From: Bog-473 sp963728845 | GTDB lineage: Bacteria; Actinomycetota; Acidimicrobiia; Acidimicrobiales; RAAP-2 | Length of the DNA stretch: 64,000 nt | Assembly (NCBI GenBank): GCA_963728845.1 | Contig: CAVSLS010000021.1 | Coordinates: 372,001 to 436,000 of the forward strand | Reading direction: 5' to 3' | Part shown: positions 43,774-52,549 of the stretch, in pieces | Layout: each line of letters starts with the position of its first letter | Numbering within the stretch: position 1 is the stretch's first letter | Made by a program: the position numbers and the translations under genes | Notes under the pieces: model-generated | What the model saw: only the letters and a program-made list of their open reading frames with translations | The model's database searches: none | What the model was told of the DNA's origin: nothing

Positions 43774-43927
43774 CGGCTCGCCCGCGGTCGTCTCGCCCGT
43801 CGGGCGTCTGGCTCCCGGTCACGTCATTCTTCTCGTCAGCCATGGTGCCTTTCGTACCCGTCGTGTCGTGTCTCCACCCGCCGGAGCGTCCTTCGGCGGC
43901 CCAATGTTGCCACCGGTGGCGCCCACG

Positions 43928-45119
43928 TCACGAGGCCGGCCAACCCAGCAGGGGAACCATCATCTCGGCCGAGGTCAGGGATCCGTGGCGGGCCCTCAGC
44001 CGAAGTTCCCCCGTGTCGGCCGGATCGAGGAATGCCGTCGGGGCGAACGGCACGAGCGCGATGTCGCCCAGTCGGGCCGCCACCGCGGCCGACGGCACGC
44101 CGCCCAGCCACCCGGCCTCGACGATCTGTTTCCTGGTCCGCACCCAGGCCACGTCACCGTGGAGCGCGGTCGCTGTGTCGGCAACGTCCGTTTCAGCCCC
44201 GGGACGGACGTGCAGCCAGCGAAATCGTCCTTCGCCGCTGATGAGGGCCACGCCCTGCATGATCTCCGGGCCGAGCACTTCGACGGAACCCCCGACGTCC
44301 ACTTGACCGTGATCCGCCGTCACCACCAGAACGGCACCCGGCGGCAGTACCTCGAGCACGTCGCCGACGAGACGGTCGGTGGCGCGCAGTTCGTCGTCGT
44401 AGTACTCGTTCAGGCCCTGGGCGTGGGCGACCCGGTCAATGCCCTCGTAGTAGGCGTAGACGAACGGGGAGCCGGCGGCGGTGAGCTCACGGACCGCGGT
44501 CACGAGCCCGGCCGGCGTGTGCCAGCGGTGGAGGTCCACGTCCCCCAGATGCGCGGCGGTGAAGCCCGTGGGGCCGTAGTCGTGACGCGTGACCACCGGC
44601 ACCCGGCCGATGGCACCGGGGAACGACTCGAACGGCTGGAACACATGTGCGGGCACCCGCATCCGGGCGTCGAGGCCACGGATGGACCACTGCAGGACGT
44701 TCATCACGTCGCCGTCGAGTGCCACCCGGTAGCCGACCACGCCGTGCTCGGCCGGTACCCGGCCGGTCACGAGCGTGGTCAGGGCGCAGGCCGTCGTGCT
44801 CGGGGCCACGGTCGTGATGGCCGTTCCGGTGCCGGCCTGCAGTGTCGGGGCGAGCCTCCGGCGCTGGTGCAGCTGCTCCACGCCCAGGCCGTCGAGCACG
44901 AGGAGGACGATCTGGCGCGCCTCGGCCACCGGAGCCGGGAACCACGGCGGGAGCGGTGCGGCGCCCGGATCGGCCAACTGGCCCATCAGTGCCGGGATCG
45001 ACACGATGCAGACACGGCCCGTTCCAATCCGGGAGGATCGGCTCGGGAGGGTCCCCGGACTCCTGTGCCCCGGTCCGGGGGTCGGCCGGCGTCGCCGGGG
45101 CCGTCGCGCCGTCGTTCAC
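43928..45119 (-). CDS. Alkaline phosphatase superfamily / nucleotide pyrophosphatase-like protein (frame break)
   Basis: About 396 residues. The phosphodiesterase/PglZ-like core shows metal-site motifs: VLLVLDGLGVEQL, the nucleophile region VAPSTTACALTTLVTG, GIDRVAHAQGLNEY and VVTADHGQVDVG. The N-terminus PEPILPDWNGPCLHR before SIPALMGQL matches actinobacterial relatives but is one base out of frame, with an extra base near 45003. GTG 45119 is the likely start because TAGGGT lies 8 bases upstream. Divergent from the Rrf2 gene. Substrate unknown. Confidence 0.82.
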
Positions 45120-45127
45120 GGAGGCAC

Positions 45128-45133
45128 ACCCTA
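45128..45133 (-). promoter_or_regulatory. Leaderless -10 element of the phosphodiesterase-like gene
   Basis: TAGGGT on the minus strand, 8 bases before the GTG at 45119. Confidence 0.5.
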
Positions 45134-45183
45134 CGACCCACGCACCCCCGACCCACGCACCCCGCCACCCACGTGGGGGCCGG

Positions 45184-45189
45184 TAGCAT
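45184..45189 (+). promoter_or_regulatory. Leaderless -10 element of the Rrf2 gene
   Basis: TAGCAT, 8 bases before the GTG at 45198, no ribosome-binding site. Confidence 0.6.
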
Positions 45190-45197
45190 CGATTGCC

Positions 45198-45632
45198 GTG
45201 AGGGTTTCAACACGGGGTGACTACGCCAGTCGGGCCCTGCTCTCCCTCGCCCTCCACGGGGCCGAGACGCCCACCTCGGTTCGGGACATCGCGGAGCGCA
45301 CCGGGCTCCCGCAGCCGTACCTCGAGCAGATCCTCCTGGCCCTGAAGGGCGCCGGCCTGGTCCGCTCCAAGCGTGGCGTCGGTGGCGGCTACGTCCTGGC
45401 CCGCCCGCCCGAGGAGATCTCTCTGGCGCAGATCGTCTCGGCCGTCGACGGCCCCATTGCGGCGGGCGACTTCGGGGAGCCCCACGCCAACGGCGCCTGT
45501 GACCACGAAGGACAGTGCGTCCTGTTGGCCGTCTGGGCGGATGTGGGCGAGACCATCCGCACCCATCTGCAGTCCTACAGCCTGGCCGACATGGTCGATC
45601 GGGCCCAGGGGAACGTGGCCGCTCCCGTCTGA
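45198..45632 (+). CDS. Rrf2 family transcriptional regulator
   Basis: Winged-helix regulator of 144 residues: STRGDYASRALLSLALHG, the helix-turn-helix TSVRDIAERTGLPQPYLEQILLALKGAGLVRSKRG, then GGGYVLARPPEEISLAQIV. The C-terminal sensing loop has two Cys (ACDHEGQC) spaced as the first two ligands of IscR/NsrR; the third Cys is not present at the expected place, so it may not bind a standard Fe-S cluster. GTG start with TAGCAT 8 bases upstream. Target genes are unknown; it is divergent from the phosphodiesterase-like gene. Confidence 0.9.
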   Translation: MRVSTRGDYASRALLSLALHGAETPTSVRDIAERTGLPQPYLEQILLALKGAGLVRSKRGVGGGYVLARPPEEISLAQIVSAVDGPIAAGDFGEPHANGACDHEGQCVLLAVWADVGETIRTHLQSYSLADMVDRAQGNVAAPV

Positions 45633-45683
45633 GGCGTCGCACGGGCGGGCACCGGCCATTGACTGTGGCTATAAGCCGGCAGC

Positions 45684-45780
45684 GTTGGCTCTGGCTGGCT
45701 TGGCTGGCTCCGGCGGCGGTCAGGCTGGCTCTGGCTGCCGTCAGGCTGGCTCCTGGTCGGTCAGGCTGGCTCCGGCGGCG
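45684..45780. repeat. Tandem repeat rich in GGCTGGCT, 20-bp period
   Basis: Three head-to-tail copies of a unit starting GTCAGGCTGGCTC at 45720, 45740 and 45760 (20-bp period), preceded by shorter CTGGCTGG units from 45684. It lies in a gene-free 192-bp gap between the Rrf2 gene and the 3' end of the histidine phosphatase gene. Stem formation is weak; no spacers, so not a CRISPR. Confidence 0.75.
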
Positions 45781-45824
45781 AGCCGTGCTGGGGGTCGGGG
45801 CGGAGCCGCTTCCCGCCACGCTTT

Positions 45825-46404
45825 TCAAACCTGCGGCAGCAGGTTCCAGACCTCGACGACAGGGAATTCGAACTCCCAACCGAGCACGCAGACTGCCCCG
45901 GCCCGCAAGACAAAGAGCCGGCCGGCCACGGGCGGCAAACCGAGCCAGCGTGCGGCCAGCACGCGAAGGAGGTGGCCGTGGGCGACACAGAGCGTGTCGC
46001 CCTCGAGGGTTCTCGCCCGCTCGATCGACCCGATCGGCGCGCCGGCCCACATCCGTCAGCCGCTCGCCACCGGGAACCCCGTCCTCCCACAGGTTCCACC
46101 CGGGTCGTCGTTCCCGTATCTCGGCCGAGGTGAGGCCCTCGTAGGCCCCGTAGTCCCACTCCATGAGGTCGGGGTCGACCTCGCCGTCGAACCCGGCCAG
46201 CGCACAGGTTTCCGCCGCTCGCCGGAGGGGGCTCGCGAGGACGAGCCCGAACCTCGCGAAACCGTGCTCACGCAGGAGCTCGCCTGCCTTCTTGGCCTGT
46301 TTGCACCCCTCCTCGAGCAAGGGAATATCCGTACGTCCCGTGTGTTGACCACTCAGGGACCACTCGGTGGCACCGTGCCTGAGGAGCACCATCTTGGCGG
46401 CCAT
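45825..46404 (-). CDS. Histidine phosphatase family protein (frame break)
   Basis: About 193 residues of the phosphoglycerate mutase-like superfamily: the phosphohistidine motif VLLRHGATEWSLSGQHTGRTDIPL near the N-terminus, LASPLRRAAETCALAG, LMEWDYGAYEGLT and the second catalytic His in LCVAHGHLLRVLAARWLG. One extra base near 46050 separates the halves (ERLTDVGRRADR versus GAPIGSIERARTLEG). ATG 46404 is the start nearest the catalytic motif. Probably a small-molecule phosphatase; the substrate cannot be told. Confidence 0.85.
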
Positions 46405-46502
46405 GGGCCGTAGACCAGCACGAGGCGACCACGGGCGCAACTTGGTGCGAACACCCCGATGGAATGATCCGGATACGGATCGGGTTGTACCGGGCAGGTT
46501 GA

Positions 46503-46518
46503 TCCCGGAACCCTCCGG
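46503..46518 (+). promoter_or_regulatory. Small hairpin upstream of the sigma factor gene
   Basis: CCCGGA ACCC TCCGGG, a 6-bp stem with a 4-base loop about 43 bases before the sigma gene start, within a 156-bp gap that also has several TAC-type -10 candidates. Function unknown. Confidence 0.35.
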
Positions 46519-46560
46519 GTACGTACGACTGAGAGCGAGCGAAAAGCGTCTGGAGCGAAC

Positions 46561-47398
46561 ATGAAGAGCGCGGTGAGCACATCGGACACGTTGGGTCTGA
46601 TGCTGCGCGACCTCGACCAGTTCCCAATGCCCGACCACGAGCAGCAGGTCGAGCTGGCAAAGCGGGTGATGGCCGGGGACGAGGCGGCGCGGAAGCAGAT
46701 GGTCGCTGCCAACCTTCGGTTGGTGGTGCACTGGGCCAGGCGCTATCAGGATCGCGGTGTCGACATGGCCGACCTCGTGCAAGAAGGCACGTTCGGCCTG
46801 ATGCGTGCCGTCGACAAGTTCGACTGGGAGCGAGGCTTCCGGTTCTCCACGTATGCCACATGGTGGATTCGCCAGGCGCTGCAGCGCGCGGTCCAGCAGC
46901 ACGGCCGCACCATCAGGATCCCTCTCGAGGTCGGCGAGCAGATCCAGCGCCTGGAGCTGACGAAATCGGAGCTCGCGAGCACGCTTGGCCGGCGCGCCCA
47001 CCGAGGCCGAGCTCGATGACGCGACGGGCCTGACCGCGGACGAGCGGGAAGTGCTCGAGGACGTGGCCCGGGTGACGGCGTCGCTCGACCAGCCGGCGGC
47101 CCTCGAGTCGTCCACGACCCTGGGAGAGCTCGTGGCACCCGACGAGTCGGACTTTGTCTCCGACGTGGAGGAGACGATGGTCTACGAGCGGGTCCGCGAA
47201 GCGGTCGAGCGGTTGCCCGGCCTCCAGCGAGACGTGCTGCGTCTCCGCTTCGGCTTCGACGGCGACTCCCCTGCGTCGCTCCAGTCGACGGCAGAGCGAC
47301 TCGGCGTGGGCGTGCGGCGTGTGAGGCGTGCCGAGGAGGAGGCGCTGGCCGCGCTGTCCTTCGATGCCGACGTGCTCGGCGTCCACGAAGCCGCCTGA
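46561..47398 (+). CDS. Sigma-70 family RNA polymerase sigma factor, group 2-like (frame break)
   Basis: About 278 residues. Region 1.2 (LGLMLRDLDQFPMPDHEQQVELAKRV), region 2 (ANLRLVVHWARRYQDRGVDMADLVQEG, FRFSTYATWWIRQAL), region 3 (GRTIRIPLEVGEQI) and region 4 (ERLPGLQRDVLRLRFGF, STAERLGVGVRRVRRAEEEAL) are all present. It lacks the long region 1.1 of a primary sigma, so it is probably an alternative, non-essential group 2 factor. One extra base near 46988 (GGCCGGCGCGCC) divides regions 3 and 4. A GGAG site precedes the ATG. Confidence 0.88.
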
Positions 47399-47442
47399 CA
47401 CCGCTGCCTGACAACGCCGCCTGACACTGCTGCCTGAGACCC
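47392..47442. repeat. GCCTGACA short tandem repeat after the sigma gene
   Basis: Four spaced copies of GCCTGA(C/G)A, in a roughly 12-13 bp period, begin at the sigma gene stop codon and continue into the gap before the convergent RluD-type gene. In-frame TGA codons recur in this stretch. Confidence 0.5.
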
Positions 47443-47502
47443 GGCCGTCGACACCCAGCCGCGGACATCGCCACCAGACGCGCCGGCTGACGGGAGGGCT
47501 AG

Positions 47503-48387
47503 TTACCCAAGTAGTCCGTGAGGTCCTCCGGCAGCGGGGACGTAAATCTCCATGCGAGCGCCCGTTCCCGGGTGCGCGAACGCGAGCTTGTGCGCGTGCA
47601 GGAAGAAGCGACCGGCGCCGAGGCGCCGGTCGGGCACCCCGTAGCGGGCATCTCCGACGACGGGGTGCCCGATGGCCGCCATGTGGACGCGTATCTGGTG
47701 GGTCCGCCCGCTCTCCAGGGAGAGTTCGAGCAACGTCGTCGGTGCCGACTCCCCGTCACCGCCCCGGCGCTCCAGGACGGTGTAGGCGGTCCGGGCGGGC
47801 TTCCCGCCGGCGGTGACGGCCATCTTCGTGGGCGTCCGGGTGGACCGGCCGATGGGTGCCTCGACCACTCCCCGGTCCTCTTCCACGTCGCCGGCCACCA
47901 GCGCCAGATACCGACGCTCCATCGTCCTCGTGGCCAGCTGTTCGACGAGCGCCCGGTACGCCTCTGCGGTGCGTGCCACCGCCAGAAGCCCCGAGGTTCC
48001 CTTGTCGAGCCGGTGCACGATCCCCGGCCGATCGGGAGCGCACACACCGGAATCCACGAGATCGGCCAGGTCGGGAAAGCGAGCCAACAGGCCCCCGACC
48101 AGGGTCCCGACGTCGTGGCCCGCACCCGGGTGGACGACGAGCCCAGCCGGCTTGTCCACCACCGCCACCAGGTCGTCAGCGTGCACCACCTCGAAGCGCA
48201 CGCCGGGCTCGGGCGCGACCCGGGCGTCGACGGCCTCCCGCAGCCGCACCGTCAGCAGGGCCCCCTCGCTGAGCAGGGTGCGCCCAACCGTGACGGCAGT
48301 GCCGTCGACCAGGACCCGACCGGCCTGAATCAGCTCGGCGGCGGCCGCCCGGGAGACGTTGGCCGCCATCGCCACCCCCCGATCCAC
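47503..48387 (-). CDS. rluD: RluD-type large-subunit pseudouridine synthase
   Basis: Modifies uridines in 23S rRNA. The frame has the catalytic motif GIVHRLDKGTSGLLAVARTAEA (Asp in HRLDKGTSG), VLELSLESGRTHQIRVHMAAIGHPVVGDARYG and RFFLHAHKLAFAHPGTG, with an S4-like N-terminal part (SRAAAAELIQAGRVLVDG). GTG 48387 leaves the S4 domain short: TEIPALLAGVRVDRGV continues in frame upstream without a standard start. The ATG at 48527, overlapping the lspA stop as TGATG, could be the true start if the frame is corrected in the GATGTCGGG-rich region. Confidence 0.9.
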   Translation of the reverse strand: MDRGVAMAANVSRAAAAELIQAGRVLVDGTAVTVGRTLLSEGALLTVRLREAVDARVAPEPGVRFEVVHADDLVAVVDKPAGLVVHPGAGHDVGTLVGGLLARFPDLADLVDSGVCAPDRPGIVHRLDKGTSGLLAVARTAEAYRALVEQLATRTMERRYLALVAGDVEEDRGVVEAPIGRSTRTPTKMAVTAGGKPARTAYTVLERRGGDGESAPTTLLELSLESGRTHQIRVHMAAIGHPVVGDARYGVPDRRLGAGRFFLHAHKLAFAHPGTGARMEIYVPAAGGPHGLLG

Positions 48388-48526
48388 CCGAACGCCGGCG
48401 AGGAGCGCCGGGATCTCGGTCGAGATGATGACCCCATCCGCGTCCCCGATCCCGACATCCCCGACATCGCCGAAACCCCGTCCACGCCCTCGTCCCCTTG
48501 TCGCCCGTGGCCCCCCGTTCCCGACA

Positions 48527-49024
48527 TCAGCCGGCCTCCCCGACCCGTACCGCGTCCCGGCCCCCGAAGAGCAGGCAGGCGACGACCACGATCACGCCCA
48601 CGGTCACGCATGCGTCCGCCAGGTTGAACGTGGGCCAATAGTCGAGCGTGATGAAGTCGGGCACCTGGCCACCGTGCGTGCCCACGATCCGTTCGCTCAG
48701 GTTGCCGACGGCGCCGCCGAGGACCAACCCGGCCCCGACGGCGAGCGGCACCGTACGGACCCGGGCCACCACGAAGGCGAGGACCACGACCCCGATGCAC
48801 AGGAACACCGTCACGACGACGGCCCGGCCGCTGAAGAGGCTGAAGGCGAAGCCCGAGTTGTAGGTGAGCGCCAGGCCGAAGGGCCCCCAAACGTGGCGGA
48901 CGTCGTGAAGGTGCTCAACGGCGAGCCTGGTGGTCACCCAATCGGCCACCACCACGACGGCGGCTACGGCAAACGCCAAGACCCGGGGTCGGGTCAGCGC
49001 CGCGACAGCCCTCCGCTCTTGCAC
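48527..49024 (-). CDS. lspA: Lipoprotein signal peptidase
   Basis: Aspartic protease in the membrane that cleaves lipoprotein signal peptides. The 165-residue protein has four hydrophobic segments, WVTTRLAVEHLHDVRHVWGP, LTYNSGFAFSLFSG, GGAVGNLSERI and the catalytic aspartates in VPDFITLDYW and FNLADACVTVG. The usual Asp in the NLxDR motif is Glu here (GNLSERI), but the two catalytic Asp are kept. It overlaps the DksA-like gene by 31 bp; the lspA-rluD order is typical of Gram-positive bacteria. It could process the lipoprotein at 22650. Confidence 0.93.
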   Translation of the reverse strand: MQERRAVAALTRPRVLAFAVAAVVVVADWVTTRLAVEHLHDVRHVWGPFGLALTYNSGFAFSLFSGRAVVVTVFLCIGVVVLAFVVARVRTVPLAVGAGLVLGGAVGNLSERIVGTHGGQVPDFITLDYWPTFNLADACVTVGVIVVVACLLFGGRDAVRVGEAG

Positions 49025-49895
49025 GCCACGCAGAGACGGGCGTACGGCAGTGCCCGCAGCCGCGGCTTGGGGATCGGCTGGAAGCAGCGCTCGCAGTACC
49101 CGTATGTCTTGTCGTCGATACGCCGTAACGCGTCGTCGATCTCCTCCACGGCGAGCGTCGCCTGCCCGGACAGCGCCAGGTTGCGCTCGCGGTCGACCGT
49201 GACCGTGCCGCCCTCCCCCGACTCCTCGTCGAACTGCACGTCACCCGGCTCGCGCTCGAGCGCAAGGGAGTCGGCTTCGGCTCGGAGTGAGGTCGCTTGC
49301 TCCTGGTAGATGGCGCGATCGGCCAGGAGCAGCTCACGCACCTCGTCGAGGAACTTGGCGTCTTTCGCGTAGGGACCGGACTTGGGCCGCACGGGCGCGG
49401 GTGGCTTGGGTTTTGGCGTGAACGTTGAGCGCGCCGGCGCCGGCGCGCTCGCTCCGTTCGCTGCGGCCCTGGTCGTCCGAGATCCTGCGGACGCCGGCGC
49501 TGCCTTCTTGGCGGGGGGCTTCGCGGCCGACTTCTTGGTCGCGACCGAGGCCACGGCCTTCTTGGAGGCGGGAGCCGACTTCTTGGAGGCGGGAGCCGAC
49601 TTCTTGGCGGCCGGCGATGCCTTCTTGGCGGGGGTCGACTTCTTGACGGGGCCGGCAACGGCCTTCTTTGGTGCCGTGGACACCACCTTCTTGGCTGCAG
49701 GTGCGGGCTTCTCGTCGGCGTGGCTGCCTTCTTCACAACGGGGGCTGCCTTCTTTTTCGAGAGAGCGGGACGCTTTGTAGATGTTGCAGCAACCTTGGCC
49801 GACGACTTTTTGTTCCCGGTCCGTGGCCTCGCTTTGGCCGTCGAACGCGACGCAGGCAACTTCTTGACCTGGGAGCCCTTGCTCGCTGGGGTCAT
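48994..49895 (-). CDS. DksA/TraR-type zinc-finger protein with lysine-rich H1-like N-terminal tail (frame break)
   Basis: The C-terminal ~120 residues are a DksA/TraR protein: coiled-coil helices (AKFLDEVRELLLADRAIYQEQATS, LAVEEIDDALRRID) and a four-Cys zinc finger, YGYCERCFQPIPKPRLRALP then LCVACK. The N-terminal ~170 residues are Lys/Ala/Pro/Ser repeats (SKKSAPASKKAVAS, PAKKAAPAS), like histone H1 tails and Hc1-like proteins. Start ATG 49895 is set by AAGGAGGG 5 bases upstream; a frame shift near 49717 splits the tail. A nucleoid- or polymerase-binding role is an inference. Confidence 0.85.
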
Positions 49896-49984
49896 CGTTC
49901 CCTCCTTCGGACCACTCGGCATGGCCGGTTTCCCTGACGACGGCCTCGTCCGGGGAGCGGGTGACGATACCGGACCGCGACGAT

Positions 49985-50062
49985 GGGGGGCAACATCCCC
50001 CGAGGCGGCCCCAGCGGGTGAGCTCAGAGGGGTCGGGGTGCCCCCGACACGGCGGCGTCGGG
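49985..50062 (-). terminator. Two GC-rich hairpins downstream of divIVA
   Basis: CCCGAC-8-GTCGGG (50043-50062) follows the divIVA stop, and GGGGG-CAACAT-CCCCC (49986-50001) lies before the DksA-like gene. Together they fill a 181-bp gap. Neither has a T-run. They probably separate divIVA transcription from the dksA-lspA-rluD group. Confidence 0.45.
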
Positions 50063-50076
50063 CGCGCTCTGCAGGT

Positions 50077-50808
50077 TCAGCGTCGGCGCACCGTCGTCCG
50101 CGTCGGCCGGGCCGCCCGAAGCCCGGCAAGCTCTCCCTGACCCCCGCCCGCCCGGGCGGCCGGAGGAGCCTGCTTGGGCTTCACACCCATGAGCGAGTTG
50201 GCGGGCTGAACGTTCTCGTCGACCCACTTGAGAATCTCGGAGAGCGCGCCGCGCAGGCGGTTGCGCTCCGACTCGAGATGCCGGGCCATGCTCTCGACGT
50301 CCGTCGCCAACTCGGTCCGGGTGGCCTCCAGCCGCGAGACCTCCTCGCGCAGCTTCTGGTGCGACTCCGCCTGCAGCTGTGCGGCGGTCGCCTCCGCCGA
50401 CGCGATGGCGGCACGAGCGGTCTCTTCGGCATGCGCGACGACCGCGGCCGCCTCCGCCTCGCTCTCCCGCTTCGTCTGGTCGACGAACTTCTGGGCCAGC
50501 AAGAGCGTTCGCTGCAGCGTCTCGTCGGAGAGGGCGGCAGCGTCAGTGGAGGCGGCAGCAGCACCCTCGTCTGCTTCGGCGGCCACGGGCGCAGCACGCT
50601 TGTCCCTCTCGAGCTGCGCAATCCGCTCGCTCGCCTGGCGGAGCCGCTCGTTCAGCTGGCGGACGTGCTCCTGGAGCCCCTCGGCCTCCTGGGCAGCCTT
50701 GTCCAGGTACTCATCGACCTCATCGACGTTGTAGCCCTTCAGGCCGAGACGGAACTCCACCGTGCGAAGGGTGTCGAGAATTGATGCGGGCGCTTGGGAG
50801 TTATCCAT
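50077..50808 (-). CDS. divIVA: DivIVA/Wag31 family cell polarity protein
   Basis: Coiled-coil protein that marks cell poles and guides peptidoglycan synthesis. The 243-residue protein has the N-terminal lipid-binding domain RTVEFRLGLKGYNVDEVDEYLDKA, then heptad-rich coiled coils (GLQEHVRQLNERLRQASERIAQLERD, SEAEAAAVVAHAEETARAAIASAEATA). It has a basic C-terminus. TAGACT lies 8 bases before the ATG at 50808, suggesting a leaderless transcript of its own. Standard neighbour of yggT-sepF. Confidence 0.93.
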   Translation of the reverse strand: MDNSQAPASILDTLRTVEFRLGLKGYNVDEVDEYLDKAAQEAEGLQEHVRQLNERLRQASERIAQLERDKRAAPVAAEADEGAAAASTDAAALSDETLQRTLLLAQKFVDQTKRESEAEAAAVVAHAEETARAAIASAEATAAQLQAESHQKLREEVSRLEATRTELATDVESMARHLESERNRLRGALSEILKWVDENVQPANSLMGVKPKQAPPAARAGGGQGELAGLRAARPTRTTVRRR

Positions 50809-50816
50809 GGATGCCG

Positions 50817-50822
50817 AGTCTA
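50817..50822 (-). promoter_or_regulatory. Leaderless -10 element of divIVA
   Basis: TAGACT on the minus strand, 8 bases before the ATG at 50808; no ribosome-binding site. Confidence 0.6.
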
Positions 50823-50855
50823 ACCCTCCCCTCCTAAGAAGACCAGGAATCGTGT

Positions 50856-51113
50856 TCAAGCCCTGAGCACGGGAATCAGCACGATCTGAGCCACGAGGAT
50901 GACGACGAGAAAGGAGAAATCCAGCCCGGCCATCGGGCGGATGATCCGTCGCACCGGCCGTAGCACCGGTTCGGTCGCCTGGTACAGGAAATACTGGACC
51001 CGGGCCAGGGTCGTACCCTGGCGGATCCGGAACCAGCTCAGGATCGCGTAGGGGAACATGATCAGCCAGATGTAGGCCTCGATCAGCCACGCGAGCAGAT
51101 GGAAGATGTTCAC
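50856..51113 (-). CDS. yggT: YggT family membrane protein
   Basis: Protein of 85 residues with two membrane segments (LLAWLIEAYIWLIMFPYAILSWF and FSFLVVILVAQIVLIPVL) joined by a loop with the family signature TEPVLRPVRRIIRPMAGLDFS. It is found between sepF and divIVA in Gram-positive division clusters; the biochemical role is unknown. It starts 20 bp after the sepF stop, so it is probably co-transcribed with sepF. Confidence 0.9.
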   Translation of the reverse strand: MNIFHLLAWLIEAYIWLIMFPYAILSWFRIRQGTTLARVQYFLYQATEPVLRPVRRIIRPMAGLDFSFLVVILVAQIVLIPVLRA

Positions 51114-51133
51114 CAGCTGCGAGGGTAGTGGAC

Positions 51134-51719
51134 CTAGTCGCGACCGAAACCGCGCTCAACCAGTCGCTGCCGTTCCTCGTCGGAGACCTTGACATTGGTG
51201 GGCGCCAGCAGAAAGACCTGGTCCGCCACCTTCTCCATCTCGCCGCTCAAGGCGTACGTGACCCCGCTGCAGAAGTCGATCATCCGCCGCTGCAAGTCGC
51301 GCTCGGCCATCTGGAGGTTCACGATGACCGGCCGATTGTCCTTCAGCCGGTCCGCGATCTCCTTGGCGTCGCCGAACCGGGACGGGGCAACCACGTGCAC
51401 CCTCGCCGAGGTAGGGGCCGCGGCGGGGCTGATGGAGGTGTCGACGGGCATGGCCCTCACAGCCGAGGGGCGCGGGGCGACGTTGCTCGGTGCCTGCCTC
51501 GACTGGCTGGGAACGGCGGACTCCCGAGGGATGGTGCGCACCCTGCTCATGCCGCCGCTGAACTCCTCGGCCTGGTCGTAGTCCGGGTGGACGGGGCTCG
51601 ACTCGCGTCGCGGCCGAGAACCCGCGTGGAGCCCGGTCCTCCAGGTCGTCGTACTCGTCATACTCGTCGTCGAGCAGGCCGAGATACACCATGGTCTTCT
51701 TCATGAACGAGGGTGACAT
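51134..51719 (-). CDS. sepF: Cell division protein SepF (frame break)
   Basis: Membrane-bound partner of FtsZ. The N-terminal amphipathic helix is MKKTMVYLGLLDDEYDEYDDLED; the C-terminal SepF domain has RVHVVAPSRFGDAKEIADRLKDNRPVIVNLQ, RRMIDFCSGVTYALSGEMEKVADQVFLLAPTNV. One extra base between about 51600 and 51640 shifts the linker (YDDLED versus HPDYDQAEEFSGG). Start ATG 51719 is chosen by the GGAGAAGG before it; ATG 51704 is possible. It follows the yggS-ftsZ block. Confidence 0.92.
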
Positions 51720-51852
51720 TCCTTCTCCAGTCATCGGACAGCGTAGTGCCTGCTCGACAGCACGGGCTGGCCCCAGGACCAGGGAGCCGACCACCCGGTC
51801 AGCATGAGGCTCCCCGATGAGCATGACGTCGGGCTCCACCGGAACTTCCGCA

Positions 51853-52549
51853 TCAGCTTCCACCTGAGGTGGCGCGGGCCGGCGGCACGCTCCCCGAACA
51901 GGGCCCGACCAATCCGGACCATGGTCGAACCAGCAGCCACGGCGGCTTCGAGGTCGTCGCTCATGCCCATGGAGCGCTCCGGCAGGCCCAGCTCGTCGGC
52001 CAACTGCCCGACCCGCTCGAACGCGGCCCGAGCAGCCGGCGGGCCCGGTGCCGCCACGGTCATGAGCCCCCGCACGTCGAGCCCGAGGTCCAGGAGGCGG
52101 CGGACCAGCTCGCCCACGTCGGACGGGGGGCACCCGTTGCGGCCGGGCAGGCCCGTCGTGTCGACCTGCACCAGGACCCCGGCCCCAGGGGCGAAGCGGG
52201 CGATCCGCGCCCCCTCGGCCTCCCGGGCCACGCTCTGCCACAGACCGACGAGCGGTGCCAGCAGCGCGACCTTGTTTCGCTGCACGGCTCCGAGGAAGTG
52301 CCAGACGACTGCGTCGTCTGCCGCGGGTGCCTTTGCGACGAGCTCTGCCGCATAGTTCTCGCCCAGGTCACCGAGCCCGGCTTCCCGCGCCGCGCGCACC
52401 GCATCGGGCCCGAAACCCTTTGTGACGCCGACCACCCGCACTCGTGCGGGGTCGCCTCCGGCCCGCTCGATCCGCTGCCGGACCGCGAGCAGCCTCCGCG
52501 CGACCTCGTCGCTAGCGGAGGAAGGAGGGGACGTCGAAATCGTCGTCAC
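51853..52549 (-). CDS. yggS: Pyridoxal phosphate homeostasis protein YggS
   Basis: PLP-binding TIM-barrel protein, about 232 residues. It has RVRVVGVTKGF (PLP Lys), LGENYAAELVAKA, WHFLGAVQRNKV, LVQVDTTGL, LMTV, SMGMSDDLEAAVAAGSTMVRIGRALFG. As sequenced the frame runs to 51731, but the tail after residue ~230 is Arg/Trp/Ser-rich and unlike the family. One extra base near 51880 would give a stop at TGA 51853. The GTG start at 52549 overlaps the ftsZ end by 38 bp; no closer start is seen. Common neighbour of sepF and ftsZ. Confidence 0.88.

Noticed and set aside
45684..45780. CRISPR array
   Set aside because: The units are 20 bp, contiguous and imperfect, with no unique spacers, and no cas genes are in the window.
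51720..51852. YggS-SepF fusion through the frame VEADAEVPVEPDVMLIGEP
   Set aside because: This frame leads without a stop into sepF, but reaching it from yggS needs a missing base. A one-extra-base correction gives a normal yggS stop at 51853, and sepF has its own ribosome-binding site.
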